Assembly: GCF_004320525.1 (NCBI RefSeq)
Contig: NZ_SIHX01000003.1
Span: forward strand, 124,001-188,000
Source of the DNA: Arthrobacter sp. S39
Lineage (GTDB): Bacteria > Actinomycetota > Actinomycetes > Actinomycetales > Micrococcaceae
Direction: 5' to 3'
DNA length: 64,000 bases
Position 1 is the stretch's first letter. Each line of letters starts with the position of its first letter. Under the pieces are notes generated by a model, which had not been told where the DNA came from, searched no databases, and saw only the letters and a list, made by a program, of their open reading frames with translations. Below, piece after piece: positions 43,010-51,551 of this stretch. A program made the position numbers and the translations under genes.

Positions 43010-44125
43010 TCAGACCAGGAACGTCTTCCGGAGCTGGCTGCCCAGCTGGCCGATCTCGGTCAGGAAGCCGTCGTGGCCGATGGGTGCTTCAATGACGTGG
43101 ACATCCACGTCGCCGGGAAGTGCCGCGGCCAGTTCGTAGGACTGCGACGGGAAATAGAGCCGGTCCGAGTCCACCGCGGCCACGAAGAACCTGGCGGTCG
43201 CCCGGGCGAGGGTTTCACCGAGGGAACCCCTGCCGCGGCAGACGTCGTGGCTCATGAGCGCCTCGGTGATGGCGATGTAGCTGTTAGCATCAAAACGGCT
43301 GACGAGCTTGCTGCCCTGGTGGTCCAGGTAGCTCTCCACCTGGTAGCGGCCCCGGTCCCCCAGCGCGGCTGCCTGCAGCGGCGTTTCGGGTGCCTGGGCC
43401 GACCGGCCGAACCGGCCGTCGAATTCCTGGGCTGACCGGTAGGTGATGTGGGCGATCCGCCGCGCCAGGGCCAGCCCGCCTTCAGGGAAGGGTCCGCCGT
43501 AGTAGTCGCCGTCGTTGAAGTTGGCGTCCTGGCGGATGGCGAGGGTCTGGGCCTGGGCGAAGGCGATCTGCTCGGCGGTGCTGGCGGCGCCGACGGAGAT
43601 CACTGCACAGCGTTCCACCCGGTCCGGGTAGGTCACGGCCCATTCCAGGGCGCGGGCTCCGCCCATGGACCCGCCCAGCACGGCGTACCAGCTGCCGATG
43701 CCCAACTGGTCCGCGAGGCGGGCCTCGGCGGCGGTGCTGTCACGCAGGGTCACCAGCGGGAAGCGTGAGCCCCACGGCTGCCCGTCCGGGGCGGGCGACG
43801 ACGGCCCGGTGGAGCCGTAACAGCCGCCCACAATGTTGATGGACACCACAAAGAACCTGTCCGTGTCCACCGGCGCGCCCGGGCCGGCCAGCTGCTCCCA
43901 CCAGCCGGGCTCGTCGCTGTCACCGCGTGTCACGTGCGTGCTGCCGGTCAGGGCGTGCTCAATGAGGACGGCGTTGGAGCCGTCCTCATTGAGCGTTCCC
44001 CACGTTTCATAGGCGAGCGTGACGTCGGGCAGGTAACCGCCCGCTTCGAGTTCAAGTCCGCCAATGCCGGCGTAACGGACCACGCCGTTTTCGGGTACTG
44101 CTGTACGGGAGACGGTAATCGTCAT
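43010..44125 (-). CDS. metX: homoserine O-acetyltransferase
   Basis: Acetylates homoserine in methionine synthesis. 371 residues, alpha/beta-hydrolase fold. NAVLIEHALTGSTHV is the oxyanion region, VLGGSMGGARALEWAVTYPD contains the nucleophile Ser (GGSMGG), with D and H in DSDRLYFPSQS and IEAPIGHDGFL. The start ATG has AAAAGG seven bases upstream; the frame extends into the riboswitch and is not coding there. It lies downstream of metY in the same direction and has its own SAM riboswitch in the 219-base gap. Confidence 0.95.
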   Translation of the reverse strand: MTITVSRTAVPENGVVRYAGIGGLELEAGGYLPDVTLAYETWGTLNEDGSNAVLIEHALTGSTHVTRGDSDEPGWWEQLAGPGAPVDTDRFFVVSINIVGGCYGSTGPSSPAPDGQPWGSRFPLVTLRDSTAAEARLADQLGIGSWYAVLGGSMGGARALEWAVTYPDRVERCAVISVGAASTAEQIAFAQAQTLAIRQDANFNDGDYYGGPFPEGGLALARRIAHITYRSAQEFDGRFGRSAQAPETPLQAAALGDRGRYQVESYLDHQGSKLVSRFDANSYIAITEALMSHDVCRGRGSLGETLARATARFFVAAVDSDRLYFPSQSYELAAALPGDVDVHVIEAPIGHDGFLTEIGQLGSQLRKTFLV

Positions 44126-44175
44126 GTGAAGGCCTTTTCTACGCGCTTGCCCGCCGTCAAGTGACCGGCAGGCCA

Positions 44176-44253
44176 GGTCTTCACCCGGGGCACCCCACCG
44201 CGGAAGGAGGGTTGCCGGCCAGCAAGCCGGGGCTGTCGCTGGCACTCATGACC
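44176..44253 (-). ncRNA. SAM riboswitch (SAM-IV / S-box clan) upstream of metX
   Basis: Reading the minus strand from 44253: GGTCATGAGTGCCAGCG, then CCCCGGCTTGCTGGCCGGCA, ACCCTCC, CCGCGGTGGGGTGCCCCGGG and closing GAAGACC. The conserved core and pseudoknot-like GGGGTGCCCCGGGTGA section match actinobacterial SAM-IV riboswitches. The element ends about 50 bases before the metX start, placing control of metX (probably of translation initiation) under S-adenosylmethionine. Confidence 0.88.
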
Positions 44254-44344
44254 TCCTTCGAGTGTACGAAACCGCCCCCGTGTATGGCTAAGAGTGTGAC
44301 TGGTTTGTGACTCCCCGAGGCTGGGCGGGTCCGGACCGGTGTCC

Positions 44345-45664
44345 TTACTGCGCCGCCTTGGCTGCCCGGAATCCGGCTTCCAGGTCGGCCAGGATGTCAT
44401 CAATGTGTTCGATCCCCACGGACAGCCGCACCAGGCCCGGCGTCACGCCCGCAACCGCCTGCTGCTCCGCGGAGAGCTGGCTGTGCGTGGTCGACGCCGG
44501 GTGGATGACCAGGGAGCGCACGTCACCGATGTTCGCCACGTGGCTGTGCAGCTCCAGGGCATCCACAAAGCGTTTCCCCGCTTCGGCCCCGCCGGCCAGG
44601 TTGAAGGCCACCACCGCGCCGGTGCCCAACGGCCCGTATTTGCGTCCGCGCCCGTACCAGGGGCTTGACGGGAGCCCGGCATAGGCGACCGATTCGACGT
44701 CGTCACGGGCCTCCAGCCACTGCGCCACGGCGACGGCGTTGGCAACGTGCCGTTCCACCCGCAGGCTCAGCGTCTCCAGGCCTTGTGCGATCAGGAAGGC
44801 GTTGAAGGGAGAGACTGCGGAGCCAAGGTCACGGAGCAACTGGACCCGGGCCTTGAGGATGTAGGAGAGGTTGGCGCCGAGGGCCCCGCCGGCGCCAAGG
44901 TCGCGGGCGTAGACCAGGCCGTTGTAGGTGGGGTCGGGGGTGTTGAAGCCGGGGAACCGTTCCGGGTCGTTGCCGAAGTCGAAGTTGCCCGAGTCCACGA
45001 TCACCCCGGCGATGGCCGAGCCGTGCCCGCCAAGATATTTGGTGGCGGAGTGGACCACGACGTCGGCGCCCCACTCCAGCGGACGGATCAGGTAGGGGGT
45101 GGAGAGCGTGTTGTCGACGATCAGCGGCACCCCGGCCTCGTGCGCTGCCTGGGACACTCCTTCAATATCGAGCACGTCCTGGCGCGGGTTGGACACCACC
45201 TCGGCGAAGAACAGCTTGGTGTTGGGCTGGACGGCGTCCCGCCAGTGGTCCAGGTTGTCCGGGTCCGCCACGAAGGTCACGGAGATGCCGAACTTCTTCA
45301 GCGTGTGGGCGAGCAGGTTGTACGTGCCGCCGTAGAGGCTGGGGCTGGCCACCACATGGTCCCCTGCCTCGGCGATGTTCAGGATGGCGAAGGTTTCGGC
45401 TGCCTGCCCCGAACTCAGGAGCAGGGCCGCGAGCCCGCCCTCAAGGCTGGCGATCCGCTGTTCAACGGCATCCTGGGTGGGGTTGCCGATGCGGGTGTAG
45501 ATCGGCGCCAGCTCTGCGAGCGCGAAGCGGTTGGCGGCGCTTTCGGCACTGGGGAAGACGAACGACGTCGTCTGGTAGATCGGGAGCGCACGCGCCCCTG
45601 TGGCGCTGTCCGGCTCCTGTCCGGCGTGGATCTGGCGGGTTTCAAAAGACCATCCGTTGGACAT
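44345..45664 (-). CDS. metY: O-acetylhomoserine aminocarboxypropyltransferase (homocysteine synthase)
   Basis: PLP enzyme converting O-acetylhomoserine and sulfide to homocysteine. 439 residues, cystathionine gamma-synthase fold. WSFETRQIHAGQEPDSATGA is the family N-terminus; SGQAAETFAILNIAEAGDHV binds the cofactor phosphate; the Schiff-base lysine is in VVHSATKYLGGHGSAI; VRLSVGIEHIDDILADL is near the end. AAAGGAG precedes the ATG. With metX it completes the acetyl-homoserine route; each gene has a separate riboswitch. Confidence 0.95.
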   Translation of the reverse strand: MSNGWSFETRQIHAGQEPDSATGARALPIYQTTSFVFPSAESAANRFALAELAPIYTRIGNPTQDAVEQRIASLEGGLAALLLSSGQAAETFAILNIAEAGDHVVASPSLYGGTYNLLAHTLKKFGISVTFVADPDNLDHWRDAVQPNTKLFFAEVVSNPRQDVLDIEGVSQAAHEAGVPLIVDNTLSTPYLIRPLEWGADVVVHSATKYLGGHGSAIAGVIVDSGNFDFGNDPERFPGFNTPDPTYNGLVYARDLGAGGALGANLSYILKARVQLLRDLGSAVSPFNAFLIAQGLETLSLRVERHVANAVAVAQWLEARDDVESVAYAGLPSSPWYGRGRKYGPLGTGAVVAFNLAGGAEAGKRFVDALELHSHVANIGDVRSLVIHPASTTHSQLSAEQQAVAGVTPGLVRLSVGIEHIDDILADLEAGFRAAKAAQ

Positions 45665-45745
45665 TCAAGGCTCCTTTGACGTGGGCCCGGGCATGCTGGG
45701 AGCACCACGGGCCGCGCTTGCTGTCCGGCCGTTGCCGGACAGCCA

Positions 45746-45824
45746 GGTCCTCACCCGGGGCACCCCACCGCGGAAGGAGGGTTGCCGGCCAGCGAGCCGG
45801 GGCTTGGCGCTGGCGCTCATGACC
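45746..45824 (-). ncRNA. SAM riboswitch (SAM-IV / S-box clan) upstream of metY
   Basis: Nearly the same sequence as the metX element: from 45824 on the minus strand GGTCATGAGCGCCAGCG, CCCCGGCTCGCTGGCCGGCA, CCGCGGTGGGGTGCCCCGGG, closing GAGGACC. Most differences are compensatory or in the loop before the CCCCGG. It ends about 80 bases before the metY start. The two copies probably arose by duplication. Confidence 0.88.
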
Positions 45825-45939
45825 TGCGTTCAGTGTAGGAAGCTGTCATCGGCGTGCAACAGCATTGTGACGAACATGGTCAACGGGCGGCTTTCAAGGG
45901 GCCGCGGAAGGGCCGATGTCCACTCGTGACGTACCCAAA

Positions 45940-45958
45940 GTAGGTAAGGATACCCTTA
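45940..45958. promoter_or_regulatory. possible DtxR/IdeR-type iron box
   Basis: GTAGGTAAGGATACCCTTA agrees with the IdeR consensus TTAGGTTAGGCTAACCTAA at 14 of 19 positions, and its core TAAGGATACCCTTA is a near palindrome. It lies 36 bases before the VOC gene start, at the promoter position. The match is moderate, so it may be a chance resemblance. Confidence 0.3.
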
Positions 45959-45994
45959 GCTGAGAGCCGGATCACAAAGTGCCAAGATGAGGGC

Positions 45995-46633
45995 ATGCGC
46001 ATGGATCACGTCTCTTACGCCTGTGAACACGATGGCCTGGCTGCCACCACCGAACGTATTTCGTCCGCCCTCGGCGTCGAAGCCGTGAAGGGTGGAGTGC
46101 ACCCCCGTTTCGGAACCCGGAACATGATCATCCCGCTCGCCGGGCACAAATATCTGGAAGTAGTCGAGGTGCTTGACCACCCGGCATCGGACAAGGCGCC
46201 GTTCGGACAGGCAGTCCGTGCCCGGTCCGCGGCCGGCGGCGGCTGGATGGGCTGGTGCGTCGAAGTGGACGACCTCGCCCCGTTCGAAGAACGCCTGGGC
46301 CGGTCCGCCGTCAACGGCAACCGCAAGTTCCCGGACGGCCGCGAACTGGTCTGGAAGCAGATCGGCATCCTGGGCCTGATCGCGGACCCGCAGGTGCCGT
46401 ACATGCTCAAGTGGGAAGGCGATCCCGCCCTCCACCCGTCCAACGCCTACGACAGCAACGTCAAGATGTCCTGCCTGACCATTGCCGGTTCGGCAGCACG
46501 GGTGACCGAATGGCTGGGCGAGCCGGTGGAGAAGCCGCTGGAGGACGTCGCCGTTGACTGGGTGGCTCCGCACGGAACCCCCGGCATCCTGTCCGTCACA
46601 TTCGAAACCGCCTCCGGAGCAGTCACCATCTGA
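45995..46633 (+). CDS. VOC family (glyoxalase-like) protein
   Basis: 212 residues. MRMDHVSYACEHDGLAATTE is the beta-alpha start of a vicinal-oxygen-chelate domain with the metal-ligand His in DHVSYA; LAGHKYLEVVEVLDHPASDK supplies the second module strand and WMGWCVEVDDLAPFEERLG a third. This pattern fits the Glyoxalase_3 subgroup, of mostly unknown substrate. An ATG at 46001 would remove two residues. A bidirectional hairpin follows the stop. Confidence 0.82.
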   Translation: MRMDHVSYACEHDGLAATTERISSALGVEAVKGGVHPRFGTRNMIIPLAGHKYLEVVEVLDHPASDKAPFGQAVRARSAAGGGWMGWCVEVDDLAPFEERLGRSAVNGNRKFPDGRELVWKQIGILGLIADPQVPYMLKWEGDPALHPSNAYDSNVKMSCLTIAGSAARVTEWLGEPVEKPLEDVAVDWVAPHGTPGILSVTFETASGAVTI

Positions 46634-46648
46634 CCGCTTCGTCAATAC

Positions 46649-46700
46649 TTCGGCCGCCATCAGCGGGTGCCAACGATGCCACCCACCGATGGCGGCCGAA
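46649..46700. terminator. bidirectional terminator-like hairpin
   Basis: TTCGGCCGCCATC (46649-46661) and GATGGCGGCCGAA (46688-46700) pair perfectly, and an inner GGGTG/CACCC stem closes the loop. It sits between convergent VOC (stop 46633) and CPBP (stop 46737) genes. TCCCTTT follows on the plus strand. Confidence 0.7.
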
Positions 46701-46736
46701 TCCCTTTAATCCGGGCCTGGCCCAGGTAACCCGGCC

Positions 46737-47513
46737 CTACCCCAGGCCGACGGCCTTGCCAAACAGGCTGAAGCCAACGAACGCCACGATGTCCAGCAGG
46801 GCGTGTGCAACCACCAGCGGCATCACCCGACGGGTCTTGGTGTACAGCCAGGCGAAGACCACCCCCATGACGGCGTTGCCGATAAACGGGCCAAAGCCCT
46901 GGTAGAGGTGGTAGCTGCCGCGCAGCAGGGAACTGGCGAAGATCGCCAGCGGCATGCTCCAGCCGAACTTCCCAAAGCGGTCCAGCAGATACCCCACCAC
47001 GATCACCTCCTCCACCACGGCATGGCGCACCGCGGACAGGATCAGGACGGGTACGGTCCACCAGTATGAATCGAGTGCGCTGGGGATGATGGCCGTGGTG
47101 ATTCCCAGCGCCCTGCCCGCAGCGTAGAGGCCCAGCGACGGAATGCCGATGAGCGCAGCCAGCCCCAGCCCCTGCAGCAGGTCACGGCCCGGCCGGGCGA
47201 AGTCGAAGCCGAGCTTCCGGAACGCGGAGCCGCCCTGCGGTGCCCCCGGCGTGGACTGCCGGTGCTCGGTGAGGAAGTAGATGACCAGCAGCACTGGAAC
47301 CAGCGCAAAGATGATGTCCAGTAACTGGTAGGTCAGGTCAAAGTATTCCCGGCTGCTCTGCGAACGGTTCAGCGTGGAGGTGCCTTCGGCCAGCGGGGCA
47401 CGGGTCATCTTGTCCAGCAGCTGCACCACTGAATAGACGGCCGACTGTCCCAGGGACAGGCCCAGGACAATCCATACTTCGAGCCGCAGCCGACGGCGGG
47501 AGGGAACCAGCAT
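46737..47513 (-). CDS. CPBP family intramembrane protein (Abi/Rce1-like), active-site motif altered
   Basis: 258 residues with about seven to eight membrane helices. The family's first motif is normally EExxxR; here AVVEEVIVVGYLLDRF keeps EE but has no Arg at the expected place. Motif 2 (F-x3-H) appears as SLLRGSYHLYQG and motif 3 (H-x3-D/N) as VAHALLDIVAFVG. The protein may be a protease of Rce1 type or an inactive homologue. The start ATG follows GGGAAC. It is divergent from a histidine phosphatase gene. Confidence 0.8.
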   Translation of the reverse strand: MLVPSRRRLRLEVWIVLGLSLGQSAVYSVVQLLDKMTRAPLAEGTSTLNRSQSSREYFDLTYQLLDIIFALVPVLLVIYFLTEHRQSTPGAPQGGSAFRKLGFDFARPGRDLLQGLGLAALIGIPSLGLYAAGRALGITTAIIPSALDSYWWTVPVLILSAVRHAVVEEVIVVGYLLDRFGKFGWSMPLAIFASSLLRGSYHLYQGFGPFIGNAVMGVVFAWLYTKTRRVMPLVVAHALLDIVAFVGFSLFGKAVGLG

Positions 47514-47597
47514 GTTCCCATCTTGCCTGCAGTTTCTGGTTCTTTCCTGATTTGGGCCGCCCGGCAGTGCATGGCCCAGGACTTATGCTTGGGGCTT

Positions 47598-48278
47598 ATG
47601 AGCGCGCCAGGGAAAATCATCATGATCCGGCATGGCCAGTCCATGGCCAACGCGGACACGTCCATCTACAACCGCGTGCCCGACTACCGCATCCCGCTGA
47701 CTCCCCTGGGCGTGGAACAGGCCGCGGCGGCCGGCGAAAGGATCCGGCGGGAGCTGGACGGCCGCCAGGTGTGCGTCTACGTGTCGCCGTACCTGCGGGC
47801 GTACCAGACGCTGGAGGCGCTCAACCTCGGCAGCCTCACGGAACGGGTGATCGAAGAGCCCCGGCTCCGCGAACAGGACTGGGCCAACTTCCAGATCAGC
47901 GGGGAGATCGAGGACCAGAAGGAACTCCGCAACGCCTACGGCCACTTCTTCTACCGCTTCCGCGAAGGTGAGTCCGGCTCCGACGTCTACGACCGGATCT
48001 CCTCTTTTATGGAAACCCTCTACCGGCACTGGTCCAAACCGGACTATGCCCCCAATACCCTGCTGGTGACCCACGGGCTGACGATGCGGCTGTTCTGCAT
48101 GCGCTGGTTCCACTGGTCCGTGGAGTACTTTGAGTCCCTCAACAACCCGGACAACGCCGCCGTGCGGACGCTGGTGCGCACTGACGCGGAGAAGTACGAG
48201 CTGGACATCCCGTTCAGCCAGTGGGTGGACCGGCGGGTGGACGAGACCGTCCTGGACGCCCCGCCCATGGTGTTCTAG
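47598..48278 (+). CDS. histidine phosphatase (phosphoglycerate mutase-like) family protein
   Basis: 226 residues. The catalytic RHG motif is in KIIMIRHGQSMANADTSIYN; YVSPYLRAYQTLEALNL holds the second Arg, the Glu is in EEPRLREQDWANFQ and the second His in TLLVTHGLTMRLFCMRWFH, so the four-residue pocket is complete. Substrate unknown (phosphorylated small molecule or cofactor). GGGGCTT precedes the ATG. It is convergent with the DeoR gene, eight bases apart. Confidence 0.88.
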   Translation: MSAPGKIIMIRHGQSMANADTSIYNRVPDYRIPLTPLGVEQAAAAGERIRRELDGRQVCVYVSPYLRAYQTLEALNLGSLTERVIEEPRLREQDWANFQISGEIEDQKELRNAYGHFFYRFREGESGSDVYDRISSFMETLYRHWSKPDYAPNTLLVTHGLTMRLFCMRWFHWSVEYFESLNNPDNAAVRTLVRTDAEKYELDIPFSQWVDRRVDETVLDAPPMVF

Positions 48279-48286
48279 AGGTGTAT

Positions 48287-49075
48287 TTAGTGCGGCGCCA
48301 CAATCACTTCGGTGCCGTTGGCCTCGAACGCGGCCTTGTCCTCGGCTGAAATCCCGGCGTCCGTGATGAGGCGGGTGAAGTCATACCCGTCCATCGTGGC
48401 AAAGGCCCGGATACCCACCTTGGACGAATCCGCCAGCACGTAGGAGACCCGCGCCCGGCTGGCCAGCAGCGCGTTCACGGAAGCCTCGCCTTCCCCGGTA
48501 TTGGTGGGACCAACCTCGGGGTCGATGCCGTTCACCCCGATGAACGCGATATCCAGGACCACCTTCTGCATGATGATGTCCGTATACGGCCCGACCAGTT
48601 CGTAGGACCGCGGATTCAGGATGCCTCCGGTCACCATGACCTTGATGTTGGGCCGCACGGCCAGCTGCGAGGCGATGTTGATGGCGTTGGTGACCACCGT
48701 CAGGGTGGGCTGGTTGGCCGGGGCGTTGAGGTCTTCGCGGGTTGCGAGGATCTGGGCGAGCGCGGTGCTGGTGGTGCCGCCGCAGAGGCCGATCACGGCC
48801 CCGGGCCAAATCAGGGCTGAAGCGGCCTGGGCAATCTCTTCCTTGGCTTCGGCGTGGTCGTCGCGGTTGTAGCGCCCGGGCAGGTCGTAGGCGAGGGCGC
48901 CGGTGGTGGCTCCGCCCCGCGTGCGGGTCAGCAGCCGCCGCTTGGCCAGGCTGTCAAGGTCGCGGCGGGCAGTTGCGGGCGACACCGCAAGCTGGGAGAC
49001 GATCTCCTCGACCTCCACTTGGCCGGTTTTGGCGAGGATGTCCAGGATGGCCGTCAGGCGGTCGGTACGGGTCAT
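48287..49075 (-). CDS. DeoR family transcriptional regulator
   Basis: 262 residues. N-terminal DeoR helix-turn-helix (MTRTDRLTAILDILAKTGQV and LAVSPATARRDLDSLAKRRL) with the RRDL recognition end, then a sugar-phosphate isomerase-like sensor domain with GLCGGTTSTALAQIL, VVTNAINIASQLA and DIAFIGVNGIDPEVG. AGAGG precedes the ATG. Effector probably a phosphorylated sugar; no sugar pathway gene is adjacent. A strong inverted repeat lies just upstream, likely its operator. Confidence 0.9.
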   Translation of the reverse strand: MTRTDRLTAILDILAKTGQVEVEEIVSQLAVSPATARRDLDSLAKRRLLTRTRGGATTGALAYDLPGRYNRDDHAEAKEEIAQAASALIWPGAVIGLCGGTTSTALAQILATREDLNAPANQPTLTVVTNAINIASQLAVRPNIKVMVTGGILNPRSYELVGPYTDIIMQKVVLDIAFIGVNGIDPEVGPTNTGEGEASVNALLASRARVSYVLADSSKVGIRAFATMDGYDFTRLITDAGISAEDKAAFEANGTEVIVAPH

Positions 49076-49111
49076 GGGGGCCTCTCAGCGATCAAACCGT
49101 CACCAGATAAT

Positions 49112-49154
49112 GACGTTTTATGATCATATCAGACCAAATCGATCACTAAACGTC
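49112..49154. promoter_or_regulatory. inverted repeat GACGTTTTATGATC...GATCACTAAACGTC, candidate DeoR operator
   Basis: The 14-base arms (49112-49125 and 49141-49154) match at 12 of 14 positions around a 15-base spacer, and a third related half-site GATCAAACCGTC is at 49090-49101. They occupy the 95-base gap between the HutI-like gene end and the DeoR start, which is AT-rich compared with the surroundings. Autoregulation of the DeoR gene is the simplest reading. Confidence 0.55.
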
Positions 49155-49170
49155 AGAATGAGAGCCGAGA

Positions 49171-50382
49171 CTAACGTGCCCGCACACCTGCCCGCCACAC
49201 AGCGTACGTGAGCGGCATGCCCGGGCGGTAGGCGAGGTGGGTGGCGGACGGCGCGTTGAGCACGTGTACGTCGGCCCGGTGCCCGACGGCGAGCGAACCC
49301 ACCGCCCGTTCGCCGTCGGCGTCGTTCCCGGTGTCCCGGTGCAGCGCCAGCGCGCCGCCGTACGTTGCGGCCCGGACCGCCTCATGGACGCTAAGCCGCA
49401 TCTGGAGCACGGCCGTGGATACGCAGAAGGCCATGGAACTGGTGTAGGAGGTGCCGGGGTTGCAGTTGGAGGCCAGGGCAAGCTGCACCCCGGCATCAAG
49501 CAAAGCACGTCCCGGTGCCAGCGGCTGGCGGGTGGAGAGGTCGCACGCCGGAAGGCAGGTGGCCACGGTTCCCCGGGCGCCGGTGCCCGTTGCGGGATCC
49601 CAGCCGGACCAGCTTCCGGCCAGCGCGGCCACGTCCTGGCCGGACAGGTAGTTGACGTGGTCCACGCTCGCCGCACCCAGGTCCACCGCCAGCTGCACGC
49701 CGGGGCCCTCGCCGAGCTGGTTGCCGTGGACGCGGATGCCCAGGCCGGCGTCCCGGCAGGCCTGAAGCACGCGGCGGGACTGCTCAGCGGTGAAGGCACC
49801 TTCCTCGCAGAACACGTCAGCCCAGCGGACATAAGGGCGGACCGCGTCCAGCATGGGCCCGCACACGAGGTCGGTGTAGGCACCGGCATCGGAGCCGGCG
49901 GGAACCAGGTGGGCGCCGAGGTAGGTGACTTCGTCGGCTACCGTGGAGGCGATCCGGGCGCTGCGGGCCTCGTGCTCGGTGTCCAGCCCGTAGCCGGTCT
50001 TGGTTTCGAGGTACGTGGTGCCCTGCGATACGGCCTCGGAGACCCGCGCCATGGCCAGCCTGGTGAGGTCGAAATCGGACGTGCGCCGGGTGGCGTCCAC
50101 CGTCACGGCGATTCCGCCGGCCGCATACGCCTCCCCCGCCATCCGGGCTTCGAACTCGGCGGTACGGTCCCCCGCGAAGACCAGGTGCGTATGGGAATCA
50201 ACCCAGCCGGGCAGCACCGCGCGGCCGCCGGCGTCCACGGCGTCGTCGGCAGCCGGTGCAGAGGCTGCGGGGCCGAGCCAGGCGATGCGTTCCCCGTCGA
50301 TCAACATGGCCGCGTTTTTCAGGACCCGGTGGTCCAGGTCCTGGGTCATCAGTTCGGCGATATTGGTGATCAGTGTGCTCAT
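49171..50382 (-). CDS. hutI: imidazolonepropionase-like amidohydrolase
   Basis: 403 residues, amidohydrolase fold. LPGWVDSHTHLVFAGDRTAE gives the HxH metal ligands and the family's GDR; GIRVHGNQLGEGPGVQLAVD and SVDHVNYLSGQDV give further His; ALASNCNPGTSYTSSMAFC replaces the usual Asp before CNPG by Asn, as I recall in other actinobacterial HutI proteins. In histidine breakdown the enzyme opens imidazolone propionate. No hutH, hutU or hutG is near. It lies 11 bases after an FAD oxidase gene and after kbl/tdh, so another substrate is possible. Confidence 0.85.
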   Translation of the reverse strand: MSTLITNIAELMTQDLDHRVLKNAAMLIDGERIAWLGPAASAPAADDAVDAGGRAVLPGWVDSHTHLVFAGDRTAEFEARMAGEAYAAGGIAVTVDATRRTSDFDLTRLAMARVSEAVSQGTTYLETKTGYGLDTEHEARSARIASTVADEVTYLGAHLVPAGSDAGAYTDLVCGPMLDAVRPYVRWADVFCEEGAFTAEQSRRVLQACRDAGLGIRVHGNQLGEGPGVQLAVDLGAASVDHVNYLSGQDVAALAGSWSGWDPATGTGARGTVATCLPACDLSTRQPLAPGRALLDAGVQLALASNCNPGTSYTSSMAFCVSTAVLQMRLSVHEAVRAATYGGALALHRDTGNDADGERAVGSLAVGHRADVHVLNAPSATHLAYRPGMPLTYAVWRAGVRAR

Positions 50383-50393
50383 GAGACCATTCT

Positions 50394-51509
50394 TCAGCGC
50401 CGGATGGACCAGCGCGTGGCGGCCAGCGCCTCCGCTGTCCGGAATGCCGGACTGTCCGCGGTGCCGCCCTGCGCGGCACCGTGCCCTGCAAGGATCTGCG
50501 CGGCTGCGAGTTCGGCCATCGCCGCCGAGGTCTGGAACCCGTAACCGCCCTGCCCGGCGAGCCAGTAGAACCCGGGCGCCTCGGCGTCGAACCCGGCCAC
50601 CGGGACGCCGTCGGCAGCTTCGGTCCGGAGCCCGGTCCAGGCAGTGCGGATGCCGCGGATCCCTAAGGTGGTCACCTGGTTGAGCTTCGCGATCAGGCGC
50701 TCGACGTCGCCGGGCCGCGGCCTGGCGTCCTCCGGCGCGCTGGGGACCGTTTCCGACGGCGAGATCAGCACGTCGGTGCCCTCGCGGCGGAAGTAGAACG
50801 TGTTGTCCGCTGCCGCCACCATGGGACTGCGCCCGGGCAGCGGATGTTCGACGTCGACAATCGCCGCGGTGCGCCGGTAGGGCTGCAGTCCGAGCTTCTC
50901 CACGCCGCTGATGACGGCGAGCTCGTCGGCCCAGGCGCCGGCGGCGTTGACCAGGACCCCGGCCTGGAAGGCCTCCTGCCCGGCACCGATTTCCCATCCT
51001 GTGCCCAGCCGCTGGGCGGAGTACACCCGGGCACCGGTGATGATGTCGGTGCCGGCGGCTTCCGCCCGCTGCCGGTGGTCGGCCAGCAGCAGCGGGGCGT
51101 CGCAGCCGAAGGATCCGGTGTCCAGGCCGGCGGCGGAAAAGGAGTCCGGCGCCAGCGCGGGGCACAGCTCATGCGCCTCAGCAACGGAGATGGCGCGCAT
51201 GTGGCCGCTGGCCTCTGCGCGGACGGACTCTTCCGTGCCGATGAGCATAAAGCTGCGCGGAGACAGGACCGGCCGGGGCAGTTCAGCGTCCCGCCCGGCT
51301 ATCAGTTCCAGCGTCCGGACCGTCAGTTCCTGGACGACGGCGGGACCGTAGCTGGGGATCAGCTGCCGGGCCGAGCGGGAGGACGTGTGGTACGCCAGCT
51401 CCTGCTCCGCCTCCACCAGCGCCACCCTGCAGCTGCCGGCGAGCGCGGAAGCCAGGGACAGTCCGGCAATGCCGCCGCCGACAATCAGGACATCGTAATG
51501 AGCTGCCAT
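50394..51509 (-). CDS. FAD-dependent amine/D-amino acid oxidase-like oxidoreductase (DAO family)
   Basis: 371 residues. The FAD dinucleotide-binding motif is YDVLIVGGGIAGLSLASAL at the N-terminus; VLVNAAGAWADELA and the C-terminal FYWLAGQGGYGFQTSAAMAE are typical of the DadA/glycine oxidase/L-2-hydroxyglutarate dehydrogenase group. No signal peptide. AAGGATGGAG precedes the ATG. Located between kbl, which makes glycine, and a HutI-like gene, so glycine, another amine or a hydroxy acid may be the substrate (inference only). Confidence 0.87.
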   Translation of the reverse strand: MAAHYDVLIVGGGIAGLSLASALAGSCRVALVEAEQELAYHTSSRSARQLIPSYGPAVVQELTVRTLELIAGRDAELPRPVLSPRSFMLIGTEESVRAEASGHMRAISVAEAHELCPALAPDSFSAAGLDTGSFGCDAPLLLADHRQRAEAAGTDIITGARVYSAQRLGTGWEIGAGQEAFQAGVLVNAAGAWADELAVISGVEKLGLQPYRRTAAIVDVEHPLPGRSPMVAAADNTFYFRREGTDVLISPSETVPSAPEDARPRPGDVERLIAKLNQVTTLGIRGIRTAWTGLRTEAADGVPVAGFDAEAPGFYWLAGQGGYGFQTSAAMAELAAAQILAGHGAAQGGTADSPAFRTAEALAATRWSIRR

Positions 51510-51551
51510 GGCTCCATCCTTGCAGAGTTGACCTGCGGCCGAGTTCCTGCT

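Noticed and set aside
49171..51165. 664-codon minus frame joining the HutI-like protein to an upstream extension
   Set aside because: The part above 50382 is the +1 shadow of the FAD oxidase gene; HutI starts at the ATG at 50382.
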